Part shown: positions 1 to 11,884 of the stretch, one piece after another | Numbering within the stretch: the first letter of the stretch is position 1 | How the letters are laid out: every line of letters begins with the position of its first letter | Source: Salinicoccus sp. YB14-2 | GTDB lineage: Bacteria > Bacillota > Bacilli > Staphylococcales > Salinicoccaceae | Reading direction: 5' to 3' | Assembly: GCF_001265075.1 (NCBI RefSeq) | Contig: NZ_LFKO01000001.1 | Coordinates: 467,039 to 504,883 of the forward strand | DNA length: 37,845 nt | Position numbers and translations under genes: made by a program | The notes under the pieces: generated by a model | Databases searched by the model: none | What the model was told of the DNA's origin: nothing | Seen by the model: the letters and a program-made list of their open reading frames with translations, nothing else

Positions 1-23
1 ACTTCTTCTATTAGCAATTTATA

Positions 24-908
24 TTACAGTCTTGAACCACATACAGGCCAAGGCTGTGAACCTCTTGAATCATAAAGCTGCTGTGCTCTTTGAGTCTGCT
101 CAGCTGCTGATGCTTGTGATGCAACACCAGAACCGCCTACTGACTGCCAAGTTCGAGCATCAAACTGGTATAAACCATGGTACTTACCATTGCTGCTTAC
201 GATGCTAGGGTTCCCGCCTGATTCACAAGCTGCGAGTGCACCCCAGTTTAAGCCGCTGTTGCTGCTTGGTGCTGCTGATTGGTTTTGTGTTTGAACTTCT
301 TGTTGTTGCTGCTCTTGTTGAGCTGCTTCCTGAGCTGCCGCTTGTTCTGCTGCTTCCTGCGCTGCCGCTTCTTCAGCTGCTGCTTGTTCTGCTGCAGCCT
401 GTTCATTTGAATTTTGCTCTTGTTCAGTCTGCTGCTGTTGAACTGGCTGTTCTTCAACTACTTCTTCTTCCTGAACGACAGGTTCTTCAACCACTTGTGG
501 TGCTGCTACTTGTACTTCTTCAGATACTGCATCTTTAGAAACGATTAATTCATTTCCTGCAACGATCAGGTCTGATGACAAGTTATTTAAGTCCATCAGT
601 TCTTTTACAGTCAGGTCAAATTCAACTGCGATTTCAAATAGAGTATCGCCAGACTGGATAACGTAAACACCGTCTTTTTCTTCTTCAGAAACTTCGCCAG
701 TAACCTGAAGTACTTGTCCTGGAAGGATTAAATCTGATGATAGGTCGTTAGCTTCTTTTAATGCACTTACTGTTGTTTCGTTAAGTGCTGCGATTTCTGA
801 TAAAGTTTCCCCTGATTCAACTTTATGATCTTTTTCTGAAGCTTCCGCGTTAGCCGCCAATACTGTCGAAAATGCTACTGCCGTACCTACTGATAATAGT
901 TTTTTCAT
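24..908 (-). CDS. Secreted LysM protein with Rpf-like transglycosylase domain
   Basis: This is a 294-aa secreted cell-wall protein predicted to cleave peptidoglycan glycan strands. Residues 1-21 form a signal peptide (KK, a hydrophobic core, then an ANA cleavage site). Two LysM repeats follow at about 28-70 and 82-125, each with the (V/I)xSG(E/D)TL start typical of peptidoglycan binding. Residues about 131-218 are an Ala/Glu/Gln-rich linker, probably wall-spanning. Residues 219-294 resemble the resuscitation-promoting-factor/transglycosylase-like fold: WGALAACESGGN with candidate catalytic Glu229, then YQF, TW, ASQAS and a WPVCGSRL end. Cys228 and Cys290 could form the disulfide known from actinobacterial Rpf; staphylococcal IsaA/SceD proteins, as I recall them, lack it. 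The start is set by an AGGAGG about 8 nt upstream. The gene stands alone, and a WalR-type box lies about 150 bp upstream. The domain reading is confident; the exact bond cleaved is inferred. Confidence 0.88.
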   Translation of the reverse strand: MKKLLSVGTAVAFSTVLAANAEASEKDHKVESGETLSEIAALNETTVSALKEANDLSSDLILPGQVLQVTGEVSEEEKDGVYVIQSGDTLFEIAVEFDLTVKELMDLNNLSSDLIVAGNELIVSKDAVSEEVQVAAPQVVEEPVVQEEEVVEEQPVQQQQTEQEQNSNEQAAAEQAAAEEAAAQEAAEQAAAQEAAQQEQQQQEVQTQNQSAAPSSNSGLNWGALAACESGGNPSIVSSNGKYHGLYQFDARTWQSVGGSGVASQASAAEQTQRAQQLYDSRGSQPWPVCGSRL

Positions 909-1001
909 TATAATATTCCTCCTGAGTTATACCTATTGATTTAAAATTTTATCTGCTCTTATATTCGATGTTTCACTTAGGTTTCTTAATCACTAAATAG
1001 A

Positions 1002-1034
1002 ATTATAACAGATAAAAATATTTCATAGGTTACA
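1002..1034 (-). promoter_or_regulatory. Candidate promoter of the LysM hydrolase gene
   Basis: On the minus strand TATAAT lies at 1007-1002, a good -10, but no convincing -35 is present at 16-18 nt. That would suit an activator-dependent promoter. A lone WalR-like half-site (TGTAAC on the minus strand, 1034-1029) lies where a -35 would be. Weak call. Confidence 0.35.
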
Positions 1035-1058
1035 GACAGATAAAATGTAAAAGCCTCT

Positions 1059-1075
1059 TTTACAGTTATGTTACA
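1059..1075 (-). promoter_or_regulatory. WalR (YycF) binding site, consensus match
   Basis: Read on the minus strand the site is TGTAAC-N5-TGTAAA. It matches every position of the known WalR consensus TGTWAH-N5-TGTWAH, a direct repeat used by the essential WalKR system to control autolysins in Staphylococcus and Bacillus. It lies upstream of a LysM/transglycosylase gene, which is the expected type of target. The assignment of regulator is inference from the motif and the target. Confidence 0.6.
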
Positions 1076-1297
1076 AAGAGATTTCCTACACATTTTAAAT
1101 ATTTCAGAAGGTCCTTTTTTTATGTAATAAGTCACTTTAATATTTTTATTTTTTTAAAAATAAAACCGTTAAATGCTGTTAAATCAACACTTTTAATTTT
1201 TCCACATCTTTTCATTCCAATCACTCTGAAATCTGAAAACTGTAATAAACAAATTGATTTTGTAATAAAGTACTTTAAAAAATTCTTTACAAACACT
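1076..1297. other. AT-rich intergenic stretch without recognised gene
   Basis: This part of the gap of about 490 bp between the LysM gene and ssb is very AT-rich. It holds no ORF with a ribosome binding site and I see no clear hairpin or repeat in it. Confidence 0.5.
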
Positions 1298-1348
1298 TGA
1301 AAAAGTATTGCCTGATGTGATTACGCAGTTAAAACAACAGGCAATACT
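1298..1348 (-). terminator. Terminator downstream of ssb
   Basis: Perfect 11-bp inverted repeat (AGTATTGCCTG at 1304-1314 and CAGGCAATACT at 1338-1348) with a loop of about 23 nt, followed on the minus strand by a short T-run (TTTTTC). It sits just past the stop of the SSB gene. The long loop makes it weaker than the other terminators in the window. Confidence 0.6.
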
Positions 1349-1402
1349 GTGTGTGTGAGTTTTGAAATTAAGGATACATGAGTGGTTTGTAATCATTTTA
1401 TT

Positions 1403-1996
1403 TTATGCATGTGCTTTTTCTTCTACATCTTCGTTATCTTCTTCATTATCAATCTCATTGGATAAGTTCTCAGCAGGATTATTATCTTTAAGCATGTTCT
1501 GCAGTATTTCAATGTGCTTATCTGATTCCTGTTTATTTAGCTCTTCTTCTTCAATCATTCCACTGTTGCTGTTTACAATCGTAAGTATTCGTTCCTCTCC
1601 AACAAAATCATAACGGTTGTAATTTTTGACTGCTTCATCAATCAGTTCATTTGGATTTTTGATATTTCGGCTGTTGTGCAGTTTTTCGGGCATGAACTTT
1701 ATACTTTCCGCCCAAACTTCCATACGGTATTCCTTTGTGCCATTTTCTGCCGTATGCAGCATTGTCGCAAGCTGTCCGCTTACGCACAATATCTGCCCTT
1801 CTCTGGCGCTGTCCAATAAATTCGGTATTGCTTTACCAAACCCTTTGCAGTAAATGAAATGTACTTCATGGTCTCTCTTTTGATCTTTAGGTATACGTAT
1901 CGTTGCCAGTATGAATGAATTAACATTTGAATTATTGTTCTGCTTAATGGAAACATTTCTGACGAGCTCTCCGACAAGCACTACTTTATTTAACAT
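1403..1996 (-). CDS. ssb: Single-stranded DNA-binding protein (second SSB, SsbB/YwpH position)
   Basis: 197-aa protein whose first ~110 residues form an SSB-type OB fold: MLNKVVLVGELVRN, then NSFILATIR, a YCKGFGKAI strand and GQILCVSGQLAT. The tail is long and acidic (NEEDNEDVEEKAHA) but does not end in the DDDIPF-type tip through which housekeeping SSBs recruit repair and replication proteins. The position beside ywpF and fabZ matches the SsbB/YwpH locus of Bacillus, where the paralog serves natural competence. The ATG at 1996 is preferred over the in-frame GTG at 2005 because the G-rich ribosome binding site is at proper spacing only for the ATG. A role in protecting incoming DNA is inferred from locus and tail. 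Confidence 0.85.
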   Translation of the reverse strand: MLNKVVLVGELVRNVSIKQNNNSNVNSFILATIRIPKDQKRDHEVHFIYCKGFGKAIPNLLDSAREGQILCVSGQLATMLHTAENGTKEYRMEVWAESIKFMPEKLHNSRNIKNPNELIDEAVKNYNRYDFVGEERILTIVNSNSGMIEEEELNKQESDKHIEILQNMLKDNNPAENLSNEIDNEEDNEDVEEKAHA

Positions 1997-2060
1997 CCAA
2001 TCCACCCCCTTCCATGCTCATAGCTTAAATCCACTCTAAATATTCTGCAAATGACAACAA

Positions 2061-2089
2061 TTTAATTTCTGCAGTAAATACTATACAAT
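2061..2089 (+). promoter_or_regulatory. Candidate promoter of ywpF
   Basis: TTTAAT (2061-2066), 17-nt spacer, TACAAT (2084-2089). It is positioned about 95 nt ahead of the ywpF start in the divergent ssb/ywpF gap. Moderate match only. Confidence 0.4.
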
Positions 2090-2183
2090 AAAGAGAGAAC
2101 TGTATTTAAAAGTGCCCAGAAATTTAAATTCTGCTGACAGTTTTGCGAAATCTGTAGTTTTTGAAAAAAATGAGGGGGATGGC

Positions 2184-2606
2184 ATGAAATCATTTAAAAT
2201 TGTGGATATAAAGATGCAGCATGAAAATAACTATATTATTTTAGATCTGATGGACGGAATCATCATCAATAAGGAAGCGGGAAAGGATTCCTGGATAGTC
2301 GAAGTTGCGATTTCCGAGGACTTTAAAGATATTCTACAGGATTTTCTCAATACCGAAGTCACTTTACTTATCAGAATCACAAGAACTTCAAACCAGCCTG
2401 CATTATTTGAAGGTAAGTTTTTGGAAATGAACTCTATCACCAAGGGTATATCACTTTTATTCGTCGGGGATATCATACAGCAGGATCCTAACTATGCCGA
2501 GAATCTGCTGGAAAAACTGATGAATGAAAATTATGAAGGTGATGCACTGCTGAATGAATTCAAAGCCCGCATGGATTCCAAAGAAGACATAAAAACATCC
2601 GATTGA
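2184..2606 (+). CDS. ywpF: YwpF-like protein
   Basis: 140-aa protein resembling the YwpF family of Bacillales, a small soluble protein of unknown biochemical role. It begins MKSFKIVDIKMQ, continues with a predicted beta-rich core (YIILDLMDGIIINKE, VTLLIRITRTSNQPALFEGKF) and ends with a charged helical tail. No catalytic motif or membrane segment is visible. The start at 2184 has GAGGGGG five nt upstream; the ORF could extend 24 codons further upstream but that part has no such site. It is divergent from ssb and convergent with fabZ, and shares a terminator with fabZ that overlaps both stop codons. The neighbourhood (ssb, ywpF, fabZ) is conserved in related genomes, which supports the name. 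Confidence 0.8.
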   Translation: MKSFKIVDIKMQHENNYIILDLMDGIIINKEAGKDSWIVEVAISEDFKDILQDFLNTEVTLLIRITRTSNQPALFEGKFLEMNSITKGISLLFVGDIIQQDPNYAENLLEKLMNENYEGDALLNEFKARMDSKEDIKTSD

Positions 2607-2629
2607 TTATTATCAATCGGATGTTTTAT
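2591..2629. terminator. Bidirectional terminator shared by ywpF and fabZ, overlapping both coding ends
   Basis: A perfect 13-bp stem (2595-2607 with 2612-2624) closes a 4-nt loop (TATT), with an A-run on the left and TTTTATC on the right. It can therefore stop transcription from either side. The stems contain the last codons of both genes: ACA TCC GAT TGA is read on each strand, so both proteins end in Lys-Thr-Ser-Asp. Confidence 0.88.
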
Positions 2630-3050
2630 CTTGTATGGCAAAAGTGATTTCACATTTACACGCGACTTCACCATCAACAAGTGCCACAGCATCGCCCTTA
2701 CCAATAGGGCCTTTCATTTTCGTAATTTCCACCGTAAGTTCCAAAGTATCTCCAGGAGTTACCTGTTTTCTAAACTTACACTTATCAATCCCTGCGAAAA
2801 ATGCAAGCTTTCCTTTAAATTCAGGCTGCTGCAATAATGCCACCCCGCCCACCTGGGCAAGAGCTTCTACTATCAATACTCCGGGCATGACTGCATATTC
2901 CGGAAAATGGCCGGGAAAAAACGGTTCATTTCCTGATACTTGTTTAATACCTGTACATTTTACCCCAGGTTCAATCTCCGTTACCCGGTCGATCAATAAA
3001 AACGGGGGTCTGTGTGGAATGATTGCTTTAATCTGATCATAAGTAAGCAT
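2613..3050 (-). CDS. fabZ: (3R)-hydroxyacyl-ACP dehydratase FabZ
   Basis: 145-aa hot-dog-fold enzyme that dehydrates beta-hydroxyacyl-ACP in type II fatty acid synthesis in the cytosol. The signature [13 protein letters not shown] at residues 11-23 is present, as are catalytic His48 (FFPGHFP) and Glu62 ([11 protein letters not shown]). Length is typical. The start has AGAGG upstream and lies three nt behind the epuA stop, so murA-epuA-fabZ looks like one operon ending in the shared terminator. Confidence 0.97.
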   Translation of the reverse strand: MLTYDQIKAIIPHRPPFLLIDRVTEIEPGVKCTGIKQVSGNEPFFPGHFPEYAVMPGVLIVEALAQVGGVALLQQPEFKGKLAFFAGIDKCKFRKQVTPGDTLELTVEITKMKGPIGKGDAVALVDGEVACKCEITFAIQDKTSD

Positions 3051-3053
3051 ATT

Positions 3054-3242
3054 CTATACCTCTGTTAAGTTAATGATGTGTTCCCACGTCTCTATTCTGA
3101 ATATCTCAAATGGGTTACCCAAAATACCGTATCCCATCATCAATCCCACGAAAATGACGATGATTGCGATATATACGAACAGTAAAATACGGACGACAAG
3201 CGGAAAACGTCTATGAACCAATTTTTTTGATGTTTCTTCCAT
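3054..3242 (-). CDS. epuA: EpuA-like small membrane protein (often annotated as RNA polymerase beta-associated)
   Basis: 62-aa protein with a basic N-terminus (KKLVHRRFPLVVR), a single transmembrane helix (about residues 17-40) and a short tail with GNPFEIFRIETWEHI. This pattern fits the EpuA family found behind murA in staphylococci and streptococci. The family's common database label, RNA polymerase subunit beta, is misleading: nothing here resembles a polymerase subunit. A GAGG seven nt before the ATG sets the start. It lies 14 nt after murA and 3 nt before fabZ. A role in the cell envelope is a guess from location. Confidence 0.78.
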   Translation of the reverse strand: MEETSKKLVHRRFPLVVRILLFVYIAIIVIFVGLMMGYGILGNPFEIFRIETWEHIINLTEV

Positions 3243-3256
3243 ACTACAACCTCACT

Positions 3257-4546
3257 CTAGTTAGTCACGGATTCTTTCACTTTATCTTCGTCACTAACTC
3301 TTTCGATATCGGCACCAAGCTGACTCAGTTTTTTGTGAAAATCAACATAGCCGCGATCTAAATGTCTTAATTCTGTAACTACAGTATAACCTTCAGCAGA
3401 CAAACCTGCCAGTATTAAAGCAGCTGCCGCTCTTAAATCTGTCGCTTTGACGCGTGCACCCTGCAATCTCCGCCTGCCTTTAATGACTGCTGTATTATCT
3501 TCCAATGATATGTCTGCATTCATATTACCAAATTCATCCACGTGCATAAATCTATTTTCAAAAATCGTCTCAGTAATGGTACTTGTTCCTCTTACCGTGG
3601 TTAAAAGTGCCATCATCTGACTCTGCATATCCGTCGGGAAGCCGGGATGAGGCATCGTCTTCACACTGATCGGTTTTAATCTTTCAGATGGTACAACTGT
3701 AATTTCATTATCATTATCTATAATTTTAAGACCCATTTCTTCCAGCTTGGAAATCAACGATAATAAATGATCGGCAACAACATTCTTCAAAGTAATCTCA
3801 CTGTTTGTAATTGCAGCTGCAATCATGAATGTTCCTGCCTCAATGCGGTCCGGGATGACCTTATGATTTACACCTGTCAGTTCCTTGACGCCTTCGATAA
3901 CAATATGATTTGTACCTGCTCCGGTGACACGTCCGCCCATATCATTGATGTAATCAGCCAAATCTTCAATTTCAGGTTCCATGGCGACATTCTCAAGATG
4001 AGTTGTCCCATCAGCAAGGCTTGCAGCCATGATAAGATTCTGTGTAGCACCTACACTTGGAAAATCCAAAGAGATTTTCGCACCTTTTAATGTACCATCG
4101 GTATAGCCTTCAATATTACCATCAACATTTCTGAATGTCGCTCCCATTTTTTCAAGACCCTTGATATGCTGCTCAATCGGACGGCTGCCTATCGCACATC
4201 CCCCCGGCATAGCAATCTTACATTTTCCATAACGTGCAAGCAAAGGCCCCATAACAAGCATGCTCGCTCTCATTTTACTTACAAGATCATACGGCGCATT
4301 ATAGGATAAGCCGTTTGAAGAATCAATCTTTACGGTACCCTTTTCAGTTTCAACTTTTGCGCCCAGTAATTTTAATAAAGAAGTTAAGGTATCCACATCT
4401 GATAAATTCGGCACATTTGTCAGCACAGAATTCCCCTTGGCAGGCAGCAAAGAAGCCACCAATATTGGAAGTACTGCGTTTTTTGAACCTTCTATATTTA
4501 CAGATCCTGATAATCTGTTTCCACCCTTAACAATAATTTTATCCAT
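3257..4546 (-). CDS. murA: UDP-N-acetylglucosamine 1-carboxyvinyltransferase MurA (paralog 1)
   Basis: 429-aa enzyme that transfers enolpyruvate from PEP to UDP-GlcNAc, the first committed step of peptidoglycan synthesis. It has the two-lobed EPSP-synthase-like fold: [15 protein letters not shown] near residue 20, active-site Cys117 in [11 protein letters not shown] (the fosfomycin target), and a [16 protein letters not shown] loop. The ATG at 4546 has GGAG eight nt upstream and is preferred to the in-frame GTG at 4555. It heads the murA-epuA-fabZ operon. A second paralog, murZ, is at 22398-23660; two copies are normal in low-GC Gram-positives. Confidence 0.97.
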   Translation of the reverse strand: MDKIIVKGGNRLSGSVNIEGSKNAVLPILVASLLPAKGNSVLTNVPNLSDVDTLTSLLKLLGAKVETEKGTVKIDSSNGLSYNAPYDLVSKMRASMLVMGPLLARYGKCKIAMPGGCAIGSRPIEQHIKGLEKMGATFRNVDGNIEGYTDGTLKGAKISLDFPSVGATQNLIMAASLADGTTHLENVAMEPEIEDLADYINDMGGRVTGAGTNHIVIEGVKELTGVNHKVIPDRIEAGTFMIAAAITNSEITLKNVVADHLLSLISKLEEMGLKIIDNDNEITVVPSERLKPISVKTMPHPGFPTDMQSQMMALLTTVRGTSTITETIFENRFMHVDEFGNMNADISLEDNTAVIKGRRRLQGARVKATDLRAAAALILAGLSAEGYTVVTELRHLDRGYVDFHKKLSQLGADIERVSDEDKVKESVTN

Positions 4547-4598
4547 TGTCCACACTCCATATATAATAGTTAAAACACTATCTATTTAACTATTAACA

Positions 4599-4627
4599 AT
4601 ACTATAGTTGTCTAAACATGTTGTAAA
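4599..4627 (-). promoter_or_regulatory. Candidate promoter of murA-epuA-fabZ
   Basis: Minus strand TTTACA (4627-4622), 17-nt spacer, TAGTAT (4604-4599), placed between ywzB and murA. A reasonable vegetative promoter match. Confidence 0.45.
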
Positions 4628-4643
4628 GTATTTTAATCGGTTT

Positions 4644-4883
4644 TTAATTAAATATTAGTGAAGCTTCCTGGACGAGTGAAAAGAAATCCATAATGAAATT
4701 ACTCAGTGCACTGCCTAATAATATTGATATCACTATCATCAATAACATTATCCTGCCTGTTTCTCCTTTTCGGAAAAATCTTTCTATATTTAACCCCTGG
4801 ATTAACCAAAAACAAAATATGACACTGAAGAGATGCAATATTATATGCATGAAGGCCAGTTGTGAAAATAAAATATAAATCAT
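4644..4883 (-). CDS. ywzB: DUF1146 (YwzB-like) membrane protein
   Basis: 79-aa membrane protein resembling Bacillus YwzB. Two hydrophobic helices (about residues 10-30 and 43-64) flank a basic connection with the family pattern LNIERFFRKGETGR, followed by LGSALSNFIMDFF. Its function is unknown. It lies between the ATP synthase operon and murA, as ywzB does in Bacillus. The start is uncertain: the ATG overlaps the only Shine-Dalgarno-like AAAGG, so initiation could be at a nearby non-ATG codon. It follows the atp terminator directly and may depend on readthrough. Confidence 0.75.
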   Translation of the reverse strand: MIYILFSQLAFMHIILHLFSVIFCFWLIQGLNIERFFRKGETGRIMLLMIVISILLGSALSNFIMDFFSLVQEASLIFN

Positions 4884-4885
4884 CC

Positions 4886-4918
4886 TTTAAAAAAAGCTTG
4901 GGGGTCCCCCCAAGCTTT
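4886..4918 (-). terminator. Intrinsic terminator of the atp operon
   Basis: GC-rich 12-bp hairpin (AAAGCTTGGGGG at 4893-4904 against CCCCCAAGCTTT at 4907-4918). On the minus strand it is followed by a T7 run. The stem includes the atpC stop codon. Very strong intrinsic terminator shape. Confidence 0.92.
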
Positions 4919-5321
4919 ATCTGTGTTGTGCAACATTTATACGATTGAGTGCACGTTGTAATGACAACTCTGCACGGTATCTATCTACTTTTTCATCTTG
5001 TGACTGCTGCAGTAATTCTTCTGCACGCCCACGTGCTTCTTCTGCACGTTCTGTATCTATATCTTCAGCAAATTCACCTGCTTGAACAAGTACAGTGACT
5101 TTTGAAGGATTTATTTCTGCAAAACCTTCAGTTACAGCAAAGTATTCATACTGACCATTTATCTTTACACGTAGACTACCTATTTTAAGTGCAGCTACAG
5201 TCGGGATATGTCCAGCCATAATACCAAGTTCACCTTGTTTTGACTGAAGAATGATAATCTCGCAGCCCTCTTCTTGAAAGACTGAACCATTAGGAGTCAC
5301 TATGTCGAGTGAAATTGTCAT
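4917..5321 (-). CDS. atpC: F1Fo ATP synthase subunit epsilon
   Basis: 134-aa central-stalk subunit that couples gamma rotation to catalysis and can inhibit ATP hydrolysis. The N-terminal beta-sandwich (MTISLDIVTPNG, GELGIMAGHIPTVAALKIG, FAVTEGFAEI) is followed by a C-terminal helical hairpin rich in Glu/Arg (about residues 90-134). GGGAGG nine nt upstream sets the start. It is the last gene of atpIBEFHAGDC. Confidence 0.96.
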   Translation of the reverse strand: MTISLDIVTPNGSVFQEEGCEIIILQSKQGELGIMAGHIPTVAALKIGSLRVKINGQYEYFAVTEGFAEINPSKVTVLVQAGEFAEDIDTERAEEARGRAEELLQQSQDEKVDRYRAELSLQRALNRINVAQHR

Positions 5322-5340
5322 GTGATTTTACCTCCCGATT

Positions 5341-7664
<2,324 letters not shown>

Positions 7665-7685
7665 TTATCCATCATCGTCTTTAAC

Positions 7686-9206
<1,521 letters not shown>

Positions 9207-9210
9207 TCAA

Positions 9211-9753
9211 TTAACTATTCGCGTGTTCCTTGAATTGATTTCTTAAAGTGTTCAACTGACCTCTGACAGAAGCATCATATACTTTCGTACCAATAAAAAC
9301 TCTGATACCGCCAATTAGGTCTTCCTTCACTTCATTCTCAATCATTAGTTTTTTCAATCCTGTTTCCTTTATGAAAAACTTTCCTATATCATCCAATTCA
9401 TCACTGGATAATTTATAAACCGATTCGACCACTACATGTTCCTGACTGAAACGTTCGTTGTACTGTTCGATGAAATCTTCATGAATATTTTCAAGTTCTG
9501 TCATCTTACCCTTGTCGAACAAAATCAATAACATGTTGTACAATGGCCCTTCAACCTCACTGAAGACTCTTTTCAGGACTGCTTTTCTTTCGTCCCTCGC
9601 GATTTTTGGATTTGTGATGAAATCATTAAATTCAGGCACATTATGTACATTTTTAACAACTTTACTGAAATCCTTTTTCACTTCGGTCAATGTATCTTCA
9701 TTCTTAACTGCCTTGAACAGGGCATTGGCATAATTACTGGATACGTTCGCCAT
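9211..9753 (-). CDS. atpH: F1Fo ATP synthase subunit delta
   Basis: 180-aa peripheral-stalk subunit linking F1 alpha to the b dimer. It begins with a helical N-domain (NYANALFKAVK) and ends with the conserved VIGGIRVFIGTKVYDASVRGQL-like region near residue 150. Its start codon overlaps the atpF stop by one base (TAATG), a sign of translational coupling. Confidence 0.95.
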   Translation of the reverse strand: MANVSSNYANALFKAVKNEDTLTEVKKDFSKVVKNVHNVPEFNDFITNPKIARDERKAVLKRVFSEVEGPLYNMLLILFDKGKMTELENIHEDFIEQYNERFSQEHVVVESVYKLSSDELDDIGKFFIKETGLKKLMIENEVKEDLIGGIRVFIGTKVYDASVRGQLNTLRNQFKEHANS

Positions 9754-10268
9754 TATTTATCCCCTGCTTCCTGTAAATACTGCTGTACTAATTTTTGCTG
9801 ATCTTTGTGATTCATTTCTTTTGAAATCATCTTCTCAGCAATCAGAATCGACAAGTCAGCGACTTGATCGTTAATTTCCAGAATCGCTTTTTCTTTTTCA
9901 CGCTCTACATCAGCCTTCGCATTTGCCATAAGCTGATTCGCACGTGTATTCGCATCATGAACAATTGCTTCTTGTTCTTTAGTTGCCTGACTCTTGGCAT
10001 CTTCCATAATTGCTGCGATGTCTGCCTGTGTTTGTTTAAGCAATGCTTCATTTTCTTCTTGAAGACGCTGCGCTTCTATTCTGCGTTGCTCTGCATCATC
10101 TATTTCTGAATGTATTAGATTCTCTCTGTCATCCATCACTTTTTTCAATGGTCTCCAGACAAAATATGATAAGGCTCCAAGCAGAATAAGGAAACTCACG
10201 AGCAGCACAACACTGCTTCCAATTGCTACACCAACATCTCCAGTATTTCCCAATATAAGAAATTCCAC
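9753..10268 (-). CDS. atpF: F1Fo ATP synthase subunit b
   Basis: 171-aa peripheral-stalk subunit. It has one N-terminal membrane helix (about 15-38, ending YFVWRPLKKVMDDRE) and then a long charged coiled coil rich in Ala/Glu/Gln that dimerises and binds delta. The start is a GTG with AAAGGAG upstream. A hairpin in the atpE-atpF gap directly precedes it, and the stop overlaps the atpH start. Confidence 0.95.
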   Translation of the reverse strand: MEFLILGNTGDVGVAIGSSVVLLVSFLILLGALSYFVWRPLKKVMDDRENLIHSEIDDAEQRRIEAQRLQEENEALLKQTQADIAAIMEDAKSQATKEQEAIVHDANTRANQLMANAKADVEREKEKAILEINDQVADLSILIAEKMISKEMNHKDQQKLVQQYLQEAGDK

Positions 10269-10324
10269 TTATGTACACTCCTTTCAAGAAAGTTTCGTTC
10301 ACTCATCTAACAGCATAATAAGAG

Positions 10325-10351
10325 GGCGAAATCTTGGTATAAGACTTCGCC
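10325..10351 (-). promoter_or_regulatory. atpE-atpF intergenic mRNA hairpin
   Basis: On the minus-strand transcript an 11-bp stem with one G-U pair (GGCGAAGTCTT and AAGATTTCGCC) closes a 5-nt loop. No T-run follows, so it is not a normal terminator. It lies between atpE, whose product is needed at about ten copies per complex, and atpF. It could stabilise or process the upstream message or lower downstream expression. Structure is seen; role is inference. Confidence 0.55.
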
Positions 10352-10364
10352 TTAGTAACGATTC

Positions 10365-10616
<252 letters not shown>

Positions 10617-10628
10617 TTAAATTTTATA

Positions 10629-11733
<1,105 letters not shown>

Positions 11734-11796
11734 TATTAATACAGTCTCCTAGTGGTTTGAGAAGCTTCCTAGAGTAACTTTCACACTCCCCTTGTA

Positions 11797-11825
11797 ATGA
11801 TATATGAGTGCGATTTTTGTGTCAA
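11797..11825 (-). promoter_or_regulatory. Promoter of the atp operon
   Basis: Minus strand TTGACA (11825-11820), 17-nt spacer, TATCAT (11802-11797): a consensus -35, ideal spacing and a good -10. The leader to atpI is about 55 nt. It lies in the wecB-atpI gap, so the ATP synthase genes have their own promoter even though they are co-directional with wecB and I see no wecB terminator. Confidence 0.82.
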
Positions 11826-11884
11826 TAACATGTATAGATTTATTTAACCATTATGAAATTGCGACATATTATCGACACAATTAA

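Noticed and set aside
236-538. 100-aa leucine-rich plus-strand ORF opposite the LysM gene linker
   Set aside because: It is the antisense of the Gln/Ala/Glu-rich linker (CTG/CTT codons are the complements of CAG/AAG); no ribosome binding site and no protein-like pattern beyond Leu runs.
1193-1396. 67-aa minus-strand ORF in the LysM-ssb gap
   Set aside because: It runs through the ssb terminator hairpin, has no ribosome binding site and an AT-driven composition.
2635-3036. 133-aa plus-strand ORF opposite fabZ
   Set aside because: Complete overlap with a certain fabZ gene, no ribosome binding site, composition of an antisense shadow.
3257-4546. Two murA genes as a sign of duplication or fosfomycin resistance
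   Set aside because: Two paralogs in these two locations are normal in low-GC Gram-positives, and both keep the fosfomycin-binding Cys (Cys117, Cys119).
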